32,684 bases of DNA from Clostridia bacterium (GCA_017509785.1 JAFWOT010000007.1:1-32684), one strand, 5' to 3'. Shown: positions 15,176 through 23,176, counted from the first letter of the stretch. A program made the numbers and translations. The notes: generated from the letters alone by a model not told the origin.

Positions 15176-15682
15176 TTAAAAATCAATATACGAGGTGTAT
15201 TTTCTTTCGGGGTCTCTGGATAGAAGATCCCAATCCTTCCACTCATGCGTCCCAGGCTCCGAGAACAGGAACACGTGGACTTTGCCGCCCGGTGAGACGG
15301 ACGCAAAAAGATCGCTTCCGGGGTAACCCCAGTTGTCAACGCCGAAACTCGATCTGCTCAGGCCCGAGTACGTAAAATCCCCCGAGCTAAGATAAAAACC
15401 TCTCAGCTTTCCCTTCTCGAACACCGCGTTTTCGGGAACCAAATCGAAGTACCCGCAATAGCAGCCCCGGGCGTCTTCGCCGCTGTCGGAGTCCGCAAGG
15501 AAATACATGGTCCCGGAGCGCCTGACGATCCATTTGTTTTTTTCTTCGTTAAAGACGTTCAGCTCCTCCGCCGTGTATTCGCTTTCGGTCAGGAATATCC
15601 TGTGCCCGTCGACAGGCTCCGCTTCGACAAATTTCCCGGGGAGCGCCTCATCAGGCGCAGAAACGATGTTTGCGTGTTTCAT
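15176..15682 (-). CDS. Hypothetical protein
   Basis: 168 residues, soluble, rich in aromatic and acidic residues (CYCGYFDLVPE, GVDNWGYPGSDLF). No family recognised and no catalytic motif seen. The start at 15682 follows AAAGGAAAGGA. It is bounded on the left by the diverged repeat at 15069-15164 and on the right by the guaA-end-like site at 15771, so it may be cargo of an old island rather than core sequence; its base composition lies between the flanks and the AT-rich island. It is on the same strand as the M13 gene, with 133 bases between. Confidence 0.65.
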   Translation of the reverse strand: MKHANIVSAPDEALPGKFVEAEPVDGHRIFLTESEYTAEELNVFNEEKNKWIVRRSGTMYFLADSDSGEDARGCYCGYFDLVPENAVFEKGKLRGFYLSSGDFTYSGLSRSSFGVDNWGYPGSDLFASVSPGGKVHVFLFSEPGTHEWKDWDLLSRDPERKYTSYIDF

Positions 15683-15770
15683 GTCCTTTCCTTTCTCTTT
15701 GCGCGAACGTCATATTCGTCCGATCGGAAGGCCCCGGCCGGCTTTGCGGCGCTCCCTTCCGCCGAACGGC

Positions 15771-15782
15771 TCACTCCCATTC
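15771..15782. other. Putative island attachment site (attL-like)
   Basis: TCACTCCCATTC shares 10 consecutive bases with the guaA 3' end at 23387-23398. Read on the minus strand it encodes Glu-Trp-Glu-stop, as guaA does. Base composition drops sharply to AT-rich immediately to its right. Confidence 0.55.
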
Positions 15783-15884
15783 GTTGTAGGAATTTACATC
15801 TTAAACAATTCTGCTTAGATATTATTTGCTCCTATTTTTTTGATTATTTTGATTGCCCATATTTTCTTAGTTGTACGATGGATG

Positions 15885-15913
15885 CTTATCAAAATCTTAT
15901 CAGCGGTGATAAA
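15885..15913. repeat. GTTATCA-type array, copy C
   Basis: CTTATCA-4-CTTATCA-4-TGATAAA: two direct heptamers and one inverted, centres 11 bp apart. It starts 114 bases to the right of the attL-like site at 15771. Confidence 0.6.
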
Positions 15914-15966
15914 CTTCCGGGGGCGTCCTGGGTAATTGTTGCAGGTGGTTATTGACAGAACAAACT

Positions 15967-17580
15967 TTATTCATCGATTGTAAGATCTTCAACATCTTCA
16001 ATTCTTGCGGGGTTAAGCCACATGTCATCAGGCTTGCAGATTACCCGAGCATTATTATAGGCCCAAGCCAATTCCAACACAGTTTCGGGTTTATAAAATT
16101 TTTGCCCAGCAATCACACTTTCACTTAAAACAAGCGCAAAATCGGGTAACTCGTCATACTTCGACAACATATAAATCGGCATCAAAAACTGTATCTTATT
16201 TCCAGTCGCTGCAGTACGATATTGAGGGACAACATATTTGTAATTTCTACGGGCGATTCGTTCAGATCTTCGGATGGCTTTAATGAATGTATCCGTCAGA
16301 TCCTCAAGCTCGCCGTTTTCATATTGCTCTTTGCATTTCTTCGGAAAGCGGTTTCGCATTATACCTTCATCGATGCAGTGTCGCAACTTTTCAATGTCAT
16401 CAGTATCAACCTCTGCTGTTGCATCGTACACAATTTGAGAAACCTGATCAAAAAAACTGACCATATCCACATCTGCGTCCGACGCTTCGAATCCTTTATC
16501 GCTCAATTCAGTCTTTCCACGCTTTAATACAATGGGATTCGAAAGCGTAATACGAGAATTCGTTGTTCTGTTCTTCGGATACACCTCACCAATAACAATG
16601 ATATCTGTTGCATATTTAGATAGAAGTCCCGTGTTGAAAAGTGCATAATTGTTATCCTTTGAGAACTTTATTTTCCCATAATTCAAAGACCCTGGCTTAT
16701 CGTGTTCTTGAATCAGCGCAGTAAGCACCGTGCGCAAATATGATTCAAGAATTTCGTACTCTGTCTTTTTTCGCATTCCCGTTTGTGCTGGTTCTGCGTA
16801 TTTCCATGTCTCCCCGGGTAGAAGTTCAGAGTGCAAGCTTTTTATAAAATCATTAGCTAAAGCGTAGTTTTTAAATGTAAGCTTCCCGATTTTATATGTA
16901 TTCATTTGGTTAAAAATTTGCTCTTCGGTATTAAAGAAAACACCTGTCCACCCACGAGGCCCCTTGCTATACTGCGCAAAAACATCGTTCTGATATCTGT
17001 CTTTTACACCCGTATTTATGGCAAAAACAGCTGTTTTCAGTGAATATATATTGCACTCAATAGGATTCCCATCTGCATCGTACTCATAATACAAGATATT
17101 TCCATTATCATATGCCATCTTTATCTTGCATTCCAATTCTTCTTGGCTAAGATCGACACCAGTCTTGCGGACAAAGAAATCAACAGCTCCCTGAATATCA
17201 TTTACAAAGCCAAGCGCCATTAGTGCAGATTTCCCATCTCGATAAGGCGGTTTTGCTGAGTTGTTTGTTATACCGCTTCTGCGTTTTTCATCCATTCCTT
17301 CCACTATTATAGTATCCTGTGCCACGGCAGTTTTCAATCTGACATAGAAGACCGGCGGCTTTCCTTCGGCCGGCTGCACATCTTTGAATTCAAGCAAATC
17401 CTGGAATTCAATTAAAAACGGTCTGAGTTTCGGAAATCCATACTGTTTATACTGCACACCAGCAGCAGACAACGGGGCACCAATGCGTGCAAAATCCACC
17501 CACGGATCCAAGTCACTTTGCAAGCTTTGGATAACCTGTAAGATTTTCTTTGACAAATCAACTTTCTCTTGATTATTCAT
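15967..17580 (-). CDS. LOTUS-like and DUF3825 domain protein
   Basis: 537 residues. Residues about 22-85 resemble an OST-HTH/LOTUS winged helix (WVDFARIGAPLS, YGFPKLRPFL, FQDLLEF), a fold that binds RNA. Residues about 230-525 match DUF3825, ending in FALVLSES, YKPETVLELAWAYNNARV and a PDDMWL motif. Function is unknown; an RNA-linked role is inferred from the LOTUS part only. The start at 17580 follows GAGGGGG; an in-frame ATG 15 codons upstream would overlap the WYL gene. It lies 13 bases after the WYL gene, so the two form an operon. AT-rich codon use differs sharply from the core genes. Confidence 0.78.
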   Translation of the reverse strand: MNNQEKVDLSKKILQVIQSLQSDLDPWVDFARIGAPLSAAGVQYKQYGFPKLRPFLIEFQDLLEFKDVQPAEGKPPVFYVRLKTAVAQDTIIVEGMDEKRRSGITNNSAKPPYRDGKSALMALGFVNDIQGAVDFFVRKTGVDLSQEELECKIKMAYDNGNILYYEYDADGNPIECNIYSLKTAVFAINTGVKDRYQNDVFAQYSKGPRGWTGVFFNTEEQIFNQMNTYKIGKLTFKNYALANDFIKSLHSELLPGETWKYAEPAQTGMRKKTEYEILESYLRTVLTALIQEHDKPGSLNYGKIKFSKDNNYALFNTGLLSKYATDIIVIGEVYPKNRTTNSRITLSNPIVLKRGKTELSDKGFEASDADVDMVSFFDQVSQIVYDATAEVDTDDIEKLRHCIDEGIMRNRFPKKCKEQYENGELEDLTDTFIKAIRRSERIARRNYKYVVPQYRTAATGNKIQFLMPIYMLSKYDELPDFALVLSESVIAGQKFYKPETVLELAWAYNNARVICKPDDMWLNPARIEDVEDLTIDE

Positions 17581-17593
17581 TATGACATCCCCC

Positions 17594-18640
17594 TCAGCTG
17601 ATATATGTGTTTGCAGCGGCTTCATACATTGACTTAAATCGCTCTCTCAAATTTGTCGGAAGTAAAATCTCCGCGTCCTTGCCAAACTTAAAGAAGTAGA
17701 ATTCCGCTTGTGCTGTCGTGCATTGAAAGACATATACATCATCTTCCGTTCTTACAAGCGGTGGCCGCAAATGTGTATGTCTACGGTATTTATACATTCC
17801 AGCTTTTGTCAGTTTAACATGGATTTCTGCTTCGTTTCCCACCAGAAACTGAACTCCGTGTGATGAAATTGTATGAGATAATTGTTTCCACATGGAGTTC
17901 TTAAGGAATGCACTTTTACTTTTTTCCAGCCTAACGGATTTTAGCGCTGAAATCTTGAATGAACATGGTCGCTTTTCGTCTTCCGGATAATCATATCGTG
18001 TGCAATAGCCCACAAGATAATTGGCGGTAGAAAGCGGGTCACTGAGGATCTCATACGGATATACACTATAAATCACATCTTTATCCGTCATAATCCTCAG
18101 TTGTCTTTCCTCATGGATTGCATTCTGTATTTCTGTCATAAACGGGCTGAAATATATTTTCTCTCGCTCGACGTAGGGTAATCGTGCGTATTCTTCAAGA
18201 ACACTTTTGATGTACTTTCCTCGTCTTGAGTAGTACTTGTCTTCACTACATTCAGAGCTTGGTTCAGATAGATAGTTAAGATTACTCTTGTTGAGCCAAA
18301 ACTTAAAAGACTTTCCCCTCTCGTATGACTCAGCCTTCTTAACAAGGCTGTCTTTTTTTTGTGAAACAAGTTTTTCTAATACCCGCTTTTTTGTTTTCTC
18401 GTCTCCTGAAATATCTGATATATACTTGGAAAGCTCTCCGTTGAGATGATTTAGTGTTCGGGAAATCGAAGCTTCTGCTATCGGGTAGTAATATTCAAAG
18501 ACCGTGTTAATAAATCCAGAAAGCTTCTCCTCCCCAAAAGTGAACATATCGCTTAAAACAACTTCATATGCCAATGTGCTAAGATTGAGGTGCTGCTTGT
18601 TATTATTGCCTTTGTCTTCATCTCTTACATCAAATGCCAT
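17594..18640 (-). CDS. WYL-domain regulator with possible ribbon-helix-helix N-terminus
   Basis: 348 residues. The central region (about 178-235) has the WYL arrangement: LRIMTDKDVIYSVYPYEI, then ANYLVGYC and later FKISALKSVRL. Residues about 16-60 (LNLSTLAYEVVLSD...KLSGFINTVFEYY) could form a ribbon-helix-helix, recalling WYL1 of type VI-D CRISPR loci, but no such system is here. The C-terminal part is a typical WYL C-terminal extension. WYL proteins sense nucleic acid or nucleotide ligands and often control defence or mobile-element genes. Start 18640 follows GAGGTGAT. First gene of the unit, with its own promoter. Confidence 0.8.
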   Translation of the reverse strand: MAFDVRDEDKGNNNKQHLNLSTLAYEVVLSDMFTFGEEKLSGFINTVFEYYYPIAEASISRTLNHLNGELSKYISDISGDEKTKKRVLEKLVSQKKDSLVKKAESYERGKSFKFWLNKSNLNYLSEPSSECSEDKYYSRRGKYIKSVLEEYARLPYVEREKIYFSPFMTEIQNAIHEERQLRIMTDKDVIYSVYPYEILSDPLSTANYLVGYCTRYDYPEDEKRPCSFKISALKSVRLEKSKSAFLKNSMWKQLSHTISSHGVQFLVGNEAEIHVKLTKAGMYKYRRHTHLRPPLVRTEDDVYVFQCTTAQAEFYFFKFGKDAEILLPTNLRERFKSMYEAAANTYIS

Positions 18641-18657
18641 TTTATCACCTCGTTGAT

Positions 18658-18686
18658 ATTTTACCATACATTTTTCCAAAAGTCAA
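18658..18686 (-). promoter_or_regulatory. Sigma-A promoter of the WYL-DUF3825 operon
   Basis: On the minus strand TTGACT (18681-18686), 17 bp and TAAAAT (18658-18663), only about 18 bases from the start codon, giving a very short leader. Confidence 0.75.
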
Positions 18687-18785
18687 CAGTAGCGGAACCA
18701 ACTTCAGCAAAAAAACGGCATAATCAAGATAATCCGGAACAAAAAAATTTCCCGGTTGGCCGTTTCGGGTTGTATTGATAAGAGC

Positions 18786-18791
18786 TATAAT
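18786..18791 (+). promoter_or_regulatory. Candidate -10 box for the DUF697-like gene cluster
   Basis: A perfect TATAAT lies 60 bases before the ATG at 18851, but no good -35 is found at 16-18 bp. A regulator or another initiation mode may be needed. Confidence 0.3.
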
Positions 18792-18850
18792 TCTAATTGT
18801 CAACAGGAAGTAACTTCAGACAGGCCACAGTGTCGGAAAGGGAGGTTCTT

Positions 18851-19225
18851 ATGAGCCGTATGAACAACCAGCAAAAAGCGAAATGCCATGCAATCATCCA
18901 TTCAGCCAGCGCATCCGCAGGCGCAGTAGGAGCAGGATTGGCGCAGATTCCATGCAGCGACAATGCTGTTATCACTCCCATTCAACTGGTCATGACTGTT
19001 TCACTCGGTAGAGTATTCGGCATTGAACTGACAGACAGTGCCGCAAGAGCTGCGTTAGCATCAGTGGCTGCTGCGACTGTTGGGCGCACTGCCTCCCAGC
19101 TTCTTTTGGGTTGGATTCCTATCGCTGGCAACATCATCAATGCCGCTACAGCCGCCTCCATTACAGAAGCAATTGGATGGTTGCTCGCTGAGGACTTTGC
19201 CAGTCAAGCTTACGCCTCAGCATAA
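18851..19225 (+). CDS. DUF697/YcjF-like small membrane protein
   Basis: 124 residues. The sequence KCHAIIHSASASAGAVGAGLAQIP..DNAVITPIQLVMTVSLGRVFGIEL and GWIPIAGNIINAATAASITEAIGW has the pattern of the DUF697/YcjF domain often fused to, or found beside, GTPases. It has three or so hydrophobic Ala/Gly-rich segments, so it is probably membrane-inserted, and stands alone here without a GTPase. The ATG at 18851 follows GGGAGG; an earlier in-frame ATG at 18797 lacks a site. First of four small genes read in the same direction, divergent from the WYL gene. Confidence 0.75.
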   Translation: MSRMNNQQKAKCHAIIHSASASAGAVGAGLAQIPCSDNAVITPIQLVMTVSLGRVFGIELTDSAARAALASVAAATVGRTASQLLLGWIPIAGNIINAATAASITEAIGWLLAEDFASQAYASA

Positions 19226-19283
19226 CTCCAAAGCCAATACCAAAAACAAGGGCGTTTTTCACCCATATCAAGGAGGTATTTTC

Positions 19284-19469
19284 ATGTTTGTTCTATCCAC
19301 TATCCTCACAGCATCCGGTCTCGGTGCCACACTCGGGGGCGCAATTGCTACTCTTACAGGTGCATCTGTTGCCACAGGAACAGCTGTAGGAACTGTTGCT
19401 GGTGCCAGAGCAGGGCTGGTGATCGGTCTTGCGGAAGATGCAGAATGTAGCGAAAGCGCATTCGCATAA
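19284..19469 (+). CDS. Small glycine/alanine-rich hydrophobic protein
   Basis: 61 residues, mostly Gly, Ala, Thr, Val and Leu (GLGATLGGAIATLTGASVATG), with repeated small-xxx-small spacing typical of glycine zippers and an acidic tail (AEDAECSESAFA). The ATG follows AAGGAGG with ideal spacing, which supports it as a gene. It could be a membrane or pore-forming peptide, or a partner of the DUF697-like protein. No family recognised. Confidence 0.6.
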   Translation: MFVLSTILTASGLGATLGGAIATLTGASVATGTAVGTVAGARAGLVIGLAEDAECSESAFA

Positions 19470-19504
19470 TTTATGCTCCAAACCATTGAAAAGGAGGCTT
19501 TTGT

Positions 19505-19684
19505 GTGAGCATTAGAATGATGACTAAGAGATGTCCTCGTTGCCATCGCACATATACCTTTAACCCGTCTGTTGGAGATATGGGGCTTATTTGTAAACAT
19601 TGTGGACGTCCACAGCAATCCCAGTCTCCCCATTGTCCAAACGGGCGGCCCAAGCCCCCAAATCGGTATCAAGAGAGGAGTTGA
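19505..19684 (+). CDS. Small zinc-ribbon protein
   Basis: 59 residues from a GTG start behind AAGGAGG. Two CxxC knuckles (Cys10-Cys13, CPRC; Cys30-Cys33, CKHC) form a treble-clef or ribbon that should bind zinc, followed by a basic, proline-rich tail (NGRPKPPNRYQERS). That tail resembles the start of the GIY-YIG protein next door (KPGRPNKYNPTTG). Another frame overlaps this stretch from 19572, but lacks a ribosome site. Probably a nucleic-acid or protein-binding partner. Confidence 0.6.
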   Translation: MSIRMMTKRCPRCHRTYTFNPSVGDMGLICKHCGRPQQSQSPHCPNGRPKPPNRYQERS

Positions 19685-19776
19685 ACATATAGCTTATTGC
19701 CAATCCCACGCAAAAGGCTTTCCCCACGAGGGAACAACGACCAATAAAAAAGGCTTAACAACAAGGAGGTACTGCC

Positions 19777-20115
19777 ATGTCTGCATACAAACCCGGACGC
19801 CCCAATAAGTACAATCCCACCACTGGAGTAGGCCAAAAGCCCCCAGCTAAACCCGGCGAATATCGCATCCGTGATGCTGGTGGTTCGATTGCCTACATAG
19901 GGGAAACCAACAACTTAGCTCGTCGCACTGGAGAGCACATCCGCAGCGGTAAGCTCTCTACTGGTCAGGCGGGGGCTGGTTCCATCGAATACAAAGTTGC
20001 CGATGGACGCTCTACGTCCAATACTCGTCGTGAGCATGAACGGCAAAAAATAGCACAGCATCAGCCACCGCTGAATAAATCTAGGGGTGGAGAAGGTCGG
20101 CCCGCAGGGAAATAA
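19777..20115 (+). CDS. Stand-alone GIY-YIG nuclease-domain protein
   Basis: 112 residues. After a proline-rich N-terminus (1-26), a GIY-YIG fold is evident: Tyr29 in GEYRIRD, IAYIGETNN (38-46) with the YIG triad, a downstream Arg (LARRTGEH) and a later Glu/His stretch (RREHERQKIAQHQPPLN) that matches the catalytic-Glu and Asn region of small GIY-YIG proteins. It should be a metal-dependent nuclease or a strand-passing relative. The start follows AAGGAGG. Last gene of the four-gene set; a terminator overlaps its stop codon. Confidence 0.78.
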   Translation: MSAYKPGRPNKYNPTTGVGQKPPAKPGEYRIRDAGGSIAYIGETNNLARRTGEHIRSGKLSTGQAGAGSIEYKVADGRSTSNTRREHERQKIAQHQPPLNKSRGGEGRPAGK

Positions 20116-20131
20116 CCTGCGGGCCTCCTTT
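20099..20131 (+). terminator. Intrinsic terminator of the GIY-YIG cluster
   Basis: A perfect 10-bp stem (20099-20108 with 20116-20125) with a 7-base loop is followed by TCCTTTTG. It contains the stop codon of the GIY-YIG gene. Confidence 0.85.
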
Positions 20132-20157
20132 TGCGTATCATTCTCCAAAGCAAATAC

Positions 20158-20185
20158 CGCCCGCTGGATTTCTCCCACGGGCGGC
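20158..20185. other. Second hairpin behind the GIY-YIG terminator
   Basis: CCGCCCG pairs with CGGGCGG across a 13-base loop, with no T-tract. It may be a backup stop or the edge of the IS insertion. Confidence 0.3.
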
Positions 20186-20274
20186 GTGTTGGCCAGCTAT
20201 CCAAAGGTTTGTACTCGTCACGGTTTTAGATAAGTTTCGGGATCGCCATTTAGCACCAGTTCTGCGTATGCTAA

Positions 20275-20814
20275 GGACGCCGGAAACATCTATCTAGTGG
20301 ATCACCTTCTCGGGATAGAGCCGAACGAGAGGCTCTCAAGGATAATATGCCGTATGACGAAGAGGACGATCACTTTACTTGTCCGAACGGGAAGCATTTG
20401 ATCCACTCATACGACAGGAAAGTAAAGACCGATAACGGCTATCCGGTCAAAAAGAGTTATTACGTCTGTGAGAGCTGCGCCGGTTGTCCTTACAGGGAGC
20501 AGTGCTTCAAGGGACAGTACGAGAACCGGAAGATAGCGCTCTCCAAAACAATGCGCCGCCAAAAGAAAGAAGCCGAGGAGCGGATCTCGACTCCCAAAGG
20601 AATACTCCTCCGCATGAACCGATCGATACAGGTGGAGGGAGTTTTCGGGGTCTTAAAACAGGATTACGGCTTCCGGCGCTTCCTGACCCGGGGTAAAAGG
20701 AATAACGAAACGAGGCTCTTTATCCTCGCTGTGGCTTTTAACATACAAAAGCTGTGCTCAAGGATCGCAAACGGACGGTTCGGGAAAGCGCTCTTCGAGC
20801 TGAAAGCAGCGTAA
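20275..20814 (+). pseudogene. IS1182-type transposase, 3' fragment
   Basis: Only the C-terminal part of an IS1182-family DDE transposase remains. The frame opens after a stop at about 20274 and reads into NMPYDEEDDHFTCPNGK, a four-cysteine block (CESCAGCPYREQC) and IQVEGVFGVLKQDYGFRRFLTRG, which are hallmarks of this family's end. The N-terminal two thirds are missing and no start codon is credible, so it is inactive. Its GC-richer composition contrasts with the small AT-rich genes next to it. Confidence 0.8.
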
Positions 20815-20943
20815 AAAACCGCTTTTCAAACACAAGCCCTTATTAAGCGTACCCAAAAACAATTCCGACCCGATAAAAACCGCTGCTTTCCGAACGGTTC
20901 AAGATCGTTTTCAAAGACAAACTCGGAAAGGGCGTAAAGAAAG

Positions 20944-20984
20944 AGGCTGTTGCCTGCAATCTTCTTGCATTTGCAACAGCCCCT
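20944..20984. mobile_element. Probable right end of the IS1182-type element
   Basis: GGCTGTTGC and GCAACAGCC form an inverted repeat in the last 40 bases. The outer arm, TTTGCAACAGCCCC, resembles IS1182-family terminal repeats. The matching left end is gone. Confidence 0.5.
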
Positions 20985-21007
20985 TTCCATTTGGTCGCAC
21001 CGTGTCA

Positions 21008-21019
21008 TCATTCCCACTC
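21008..21019. other. Putative internal island attachment site
   Basis: TCATTCCCACTC matches the site at 15771 at 10 of 12 positions. On the minus strand it reads GTT GAG TGG GAA TGA, i.e. Val-Glu-Trp-Glu-stop, like the guaA end. It separates the IS remnant from the kinase segment. The 500 bases from 20815 to 21324 hold no gene, only this site, the IS end and the arrays listed next to it. Confidence 0.5.
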
Positions 21020-21107
21020 AACAGGACTTAATTTATTCCATTTAGGAAATGTTGTTCATCCTGTTCGTAGTCCCTTTGATTATTTGATATATCCATATTA
21101 TCCAACC
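21011..21107. repeat. Island-end repeat, AT-rich copy
   Basis: This is the partner of 15069-15164 (see there). Part of it (TTTGATTATTTGATATATCCATATT) is also recognisable in the segment to the right of 15782, near 15838-15863. Confidence 0.6.
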
Positions 21108-21120
21108 TATCACCCCTCCT

Positions 21121-21149
21121 GTTATCATTTTGTTATCAGCGTTGATAAC
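21121..21149. repeat. GTTATCA-type array, copy B
   Basis: GTTATCA-4-GTTATCA-4-TGATAAC, perfect heptamers, centres 11 bp apart. It begins 113 bases to the right of the site at 21008, matching the 114 bases seen at 15771/15885. Confidence 0.7.
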
Positions 21150-21324
21150 AGAGGCGGGGAACTGCTGCGGATAATAGCAATGATATTATAACAGAAAAGC
21201 GAGCAGTTTCAAGATGCCTCGGAGCAGAAGGTTAATTAAATCTGTTTGTACCCGCTATTTCATTCCAACGAAAGAATGGGCAATCCCCAAGGACAGGTCA
21301 GGAATGGGACAGTGAGATGAATAT

Positions 21325-22398
21325 CTACATGTGGCTTAAAAAATCAATATCTCTTGTCTGCTCATACTCGATCGCATCTAAGTGTTTATGAATCTTAGTA
21401 TCATCAGTGCCGGCTTCTTTTAGCTCGATGGAAGCGTGCCACCACAAAGGACGGATACATTTATAAAGCAGAGGTGCGGCTTTCTTTTCCAGATCCGAGA
21501 ATGAATAAACCTTCTTTGCGATATCCAAAGCGTGAAGCACGCGCTTAAGAAAAGTATCATCTTCTTCCAATCTTTCGTAGGTTTCGGCAGTAGAAACATA
21601 AGGAGCCTGGCGAACTATATAGTTGATATAAACTTCTCTTCCGCCTATATTGAAATCATAAACTCCCTTGAAATTACCGTCTTCATCCAGCAAAACATTT
21701 GTATCGTTTATATCAGCCTGGAACACCGATGTCGGTAACTTGTGATATATCTTTTCAAGTTCTTTTCTCGCCTCAAGCCAGTTGTTCCATATTCTATCAA
21801 CCTGTACAGAAAAGCTCTCCGGCAGTGTTTTTGCTATTGTATGCCACTTCTCTGCATCTTCTGTCGTTTCATCGCATTTGTCACCAGGATCAAACACATC
21901 AAACATGCAATAAGCAGACGGCAGATCCGTATAATTAAAATGACATGCTGCCACTTTAGCGTCCATGATCATAGCGTCTTCCAAAAACATATACCATCCG
22001 TCTTTGACAAGCTTGGTATCTGAAAACTTGTCATTAATCACTTCTTCCGCAGATCTGTATTTTGAAAACTCCTCGCCCCAAGCTATACAATTTCGACCTT
22101 TATACAAAACGGTCGGAAATGTTCCATCCAAAGCGCGAATATACTGTGGGCAGTAATAACCAAGGCTCCGATACTCCTTTGCAATTCTTTCCCAAAGGAT
22201 AAGATGTTTTTCGTCAGTAAAACCATTTGAGGAAAGCTTGATCACAATCTTTTCATTTCCAAAATCCACGAATAAGGCTTCTCTGAAGTCATCGTCTCCA
22301 TGACTGGTGTTTTTAATCTCAATGTTCTTTGGGATTCTTTTAGAGAATAATCCCACTACATAATTTACATCCAATTCTTTTGCTCCGCGCAGTTCCAT
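21325..22398 (-). CDS. APH-fold phosphotransferase family protein
   Basis: 357 residues, with the aminoglycoside phosphotransferase/choline kinase fold. The catalytic loop reads FQADINDTNVLL (226-237), where Gln227 replaces the usual His but Asp229 and Asn234 are kept; the metal-binding Asp248 lies in VYDFN. An N-terminal lobe with a Lys (IVIKLS, about 51-56) could hold ATP. It may phosphorylate a small molecule or sugar; a resistance function should not be assumed. The ribosome site at 22398 is weak. It lies 42 bases after the DUF2442 gene on the same strand, so it is probably cotranscribed with it. Confidence 0.8.
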   Translation of the reverse strand: MELRGAKELDVNYVVGLFSKRIPKNIEIKNTSHGDDDFREALFVDFGNEKIVIKLSSNGFTDEKHLILWERIAKEYRSLGYYCPQYIRALDGTFPTVLYKGRNCIAWGEEFSKYRSAEEVINDKFSDTKLVKDGWYMFLEDAMIMDAKVAACHFNYTDLPSAYCMFDVFDPGDKCDETTEDAEKWHTIAKTLPESFSVQVDRIWNNWLEARKELEKIYHKLPTSVFQADINDTNVLLDEDGNFKGVYDFNIGGREVYINYIVRQAPYVSTAETYERLEEDDTFLKRVLHALDIAKKVYSFSDLEKKAAPLLYKCIRPLWWHASIELKEAGTDDTKIHKHLDAIEYEQTRDIDFLSHM

Positions 22399-22440
22399 TC
22401 TATAATACCGTCAGTTCATCATTCTCTGGCCTGCTCATTA

Positions 22441-22881
22441 TCATCCTCTCGCTTTCGGCTGCCCGTACTCCCGCTTCATAGCCTCAGTAGAGATGACCCA
22501 TTGCTTGCCGTATTTGCAGGCGTCCACGCCGTTGACCAGTTTGCCGTAGGCAATCGCTTTGCGCAGCGTGCTTTCGTTCAGCCCCCAAAGCTGGGTAGCG
22601 TCGGTAAAGGCCATGAGTCCGTCAAAGGGCGTCTTGACCGTCTTGCCGTTTTCAAACAGCTCATCGCAGCTAAGGTCAAGATCATCATTCCAGATGATCC
22701 CATAGCCGCCCGTGTCGACCTCCACACCGGAAAACAGCTCCGGTGCATTTTCCAGCGACTTGAACGGCGCCCATTTCGCAAACAGTGGCTTTACATCATA
22801 GATTTTGGTTACGCCCTCCGCAAACTGTACGCTCAGGCAATAGTCCGGCAGAGCGTTGACCGCTTTCACTTTATGGAACAT
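22441..22881 (-). CDS. DUF2442 protein with C-terminal helix-turn-helix
   Basis: 146 residues. Residues about 1-82 are DUF2442 (NALPDYCLSVQFAEGVTKIYDVKPLF, WAPFKSLENAPELFSGVEVD, IIWNDDLDLSCDELFENGK). Residues about 90-140 look like a helix-turn-helix of the excisionase/MerR type (LWGLNESTLRKAIAYGKLVNG, YGKQWVIS). DUF2442 is often paired with DUF4160 and the pair has been proposed as toxin-antitoxin-like; here the DUF4160 gene lies directly upstream. The added HTH suggests this is the regulatory partner. Confidence 0.85.
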   Translation of the reverse strand: MFHKVKAVNALPDYCLSVQFAEGVTKIYDVKPLFAKWAPFKSLENAPELFSGVEVDTGGYGIIWNDDLDLSCDELFENGKTVKTPFDGLMAFTDATQLWGLNESTLRKAIAYGKLVNGVDACKYGKQWVISTEAMKREYGQPKARG

Positions 22882-22893
22882 AGTATCAACTCC

Positions 22894-23146
22894 TTACTCA
22901 AGGGGAGAAAGGGACTTGAACTCCTGCGTCTCCCACATATGCAGAAGATCGGTCTTGTGGATTGCCGCCCATTCCCGCACCATGGCAAGAGCTTTAGGCG
23001 GCAGATGGCCCTCCAGCACTTCGCCCGTCTGAATGTCAATGGCGGCCATATCTTCGCCGTAAAGCGCATGGATGTGCGGCGGGTTGCTCCGCCTGCTGGA
23101 AATACATACGAATGATGATCCCGTAGAATCTGGACAATACCGGCAT
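22894..23146 (-). pseudogene. DUF4160 gene with a frameshift
   Basis: The ATG at 23146, behind AGGAGG, opens MPVLSRFYGIIIRMYFQQ, a normal DUF4160 N-terminus. The conserved middle and end (NPPHIHALYGEDMAAIDI, GEVLEGHLPPKAL) are in another frame. The switch falls at about 23083-23090, where two bases appear to be missing (the expected Glu-His-Asn-Pro-Pro). Either the toxin-like partner is inactivated or the assembly has an error here. The gene has its own promoter with a dyad and ends 12 bases before the DUF2442 gene. Confidence 0.78.
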
Positions 23147-23176
23147 AGATGAAACCTCCTATTTGCGGTCACTTAT

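Noticed and set aside
19572..19808. 78-codon frame overlapping the zinc-ribbon and GIY-YIG genes
   Set aside because: No ribosome site and no recognisable motif, while the competing frame at 19505 has AAGGAGG and two CxxC knuckles.
21003..21040. Possible end of an IS3-type transposase (reading LSPVEWE-stop on the minus strand)
   Set aside because: The resemblance covers only a few residues and upstream frames are broken; the match to the guaA end and the position pattern of the repeats explain it better.
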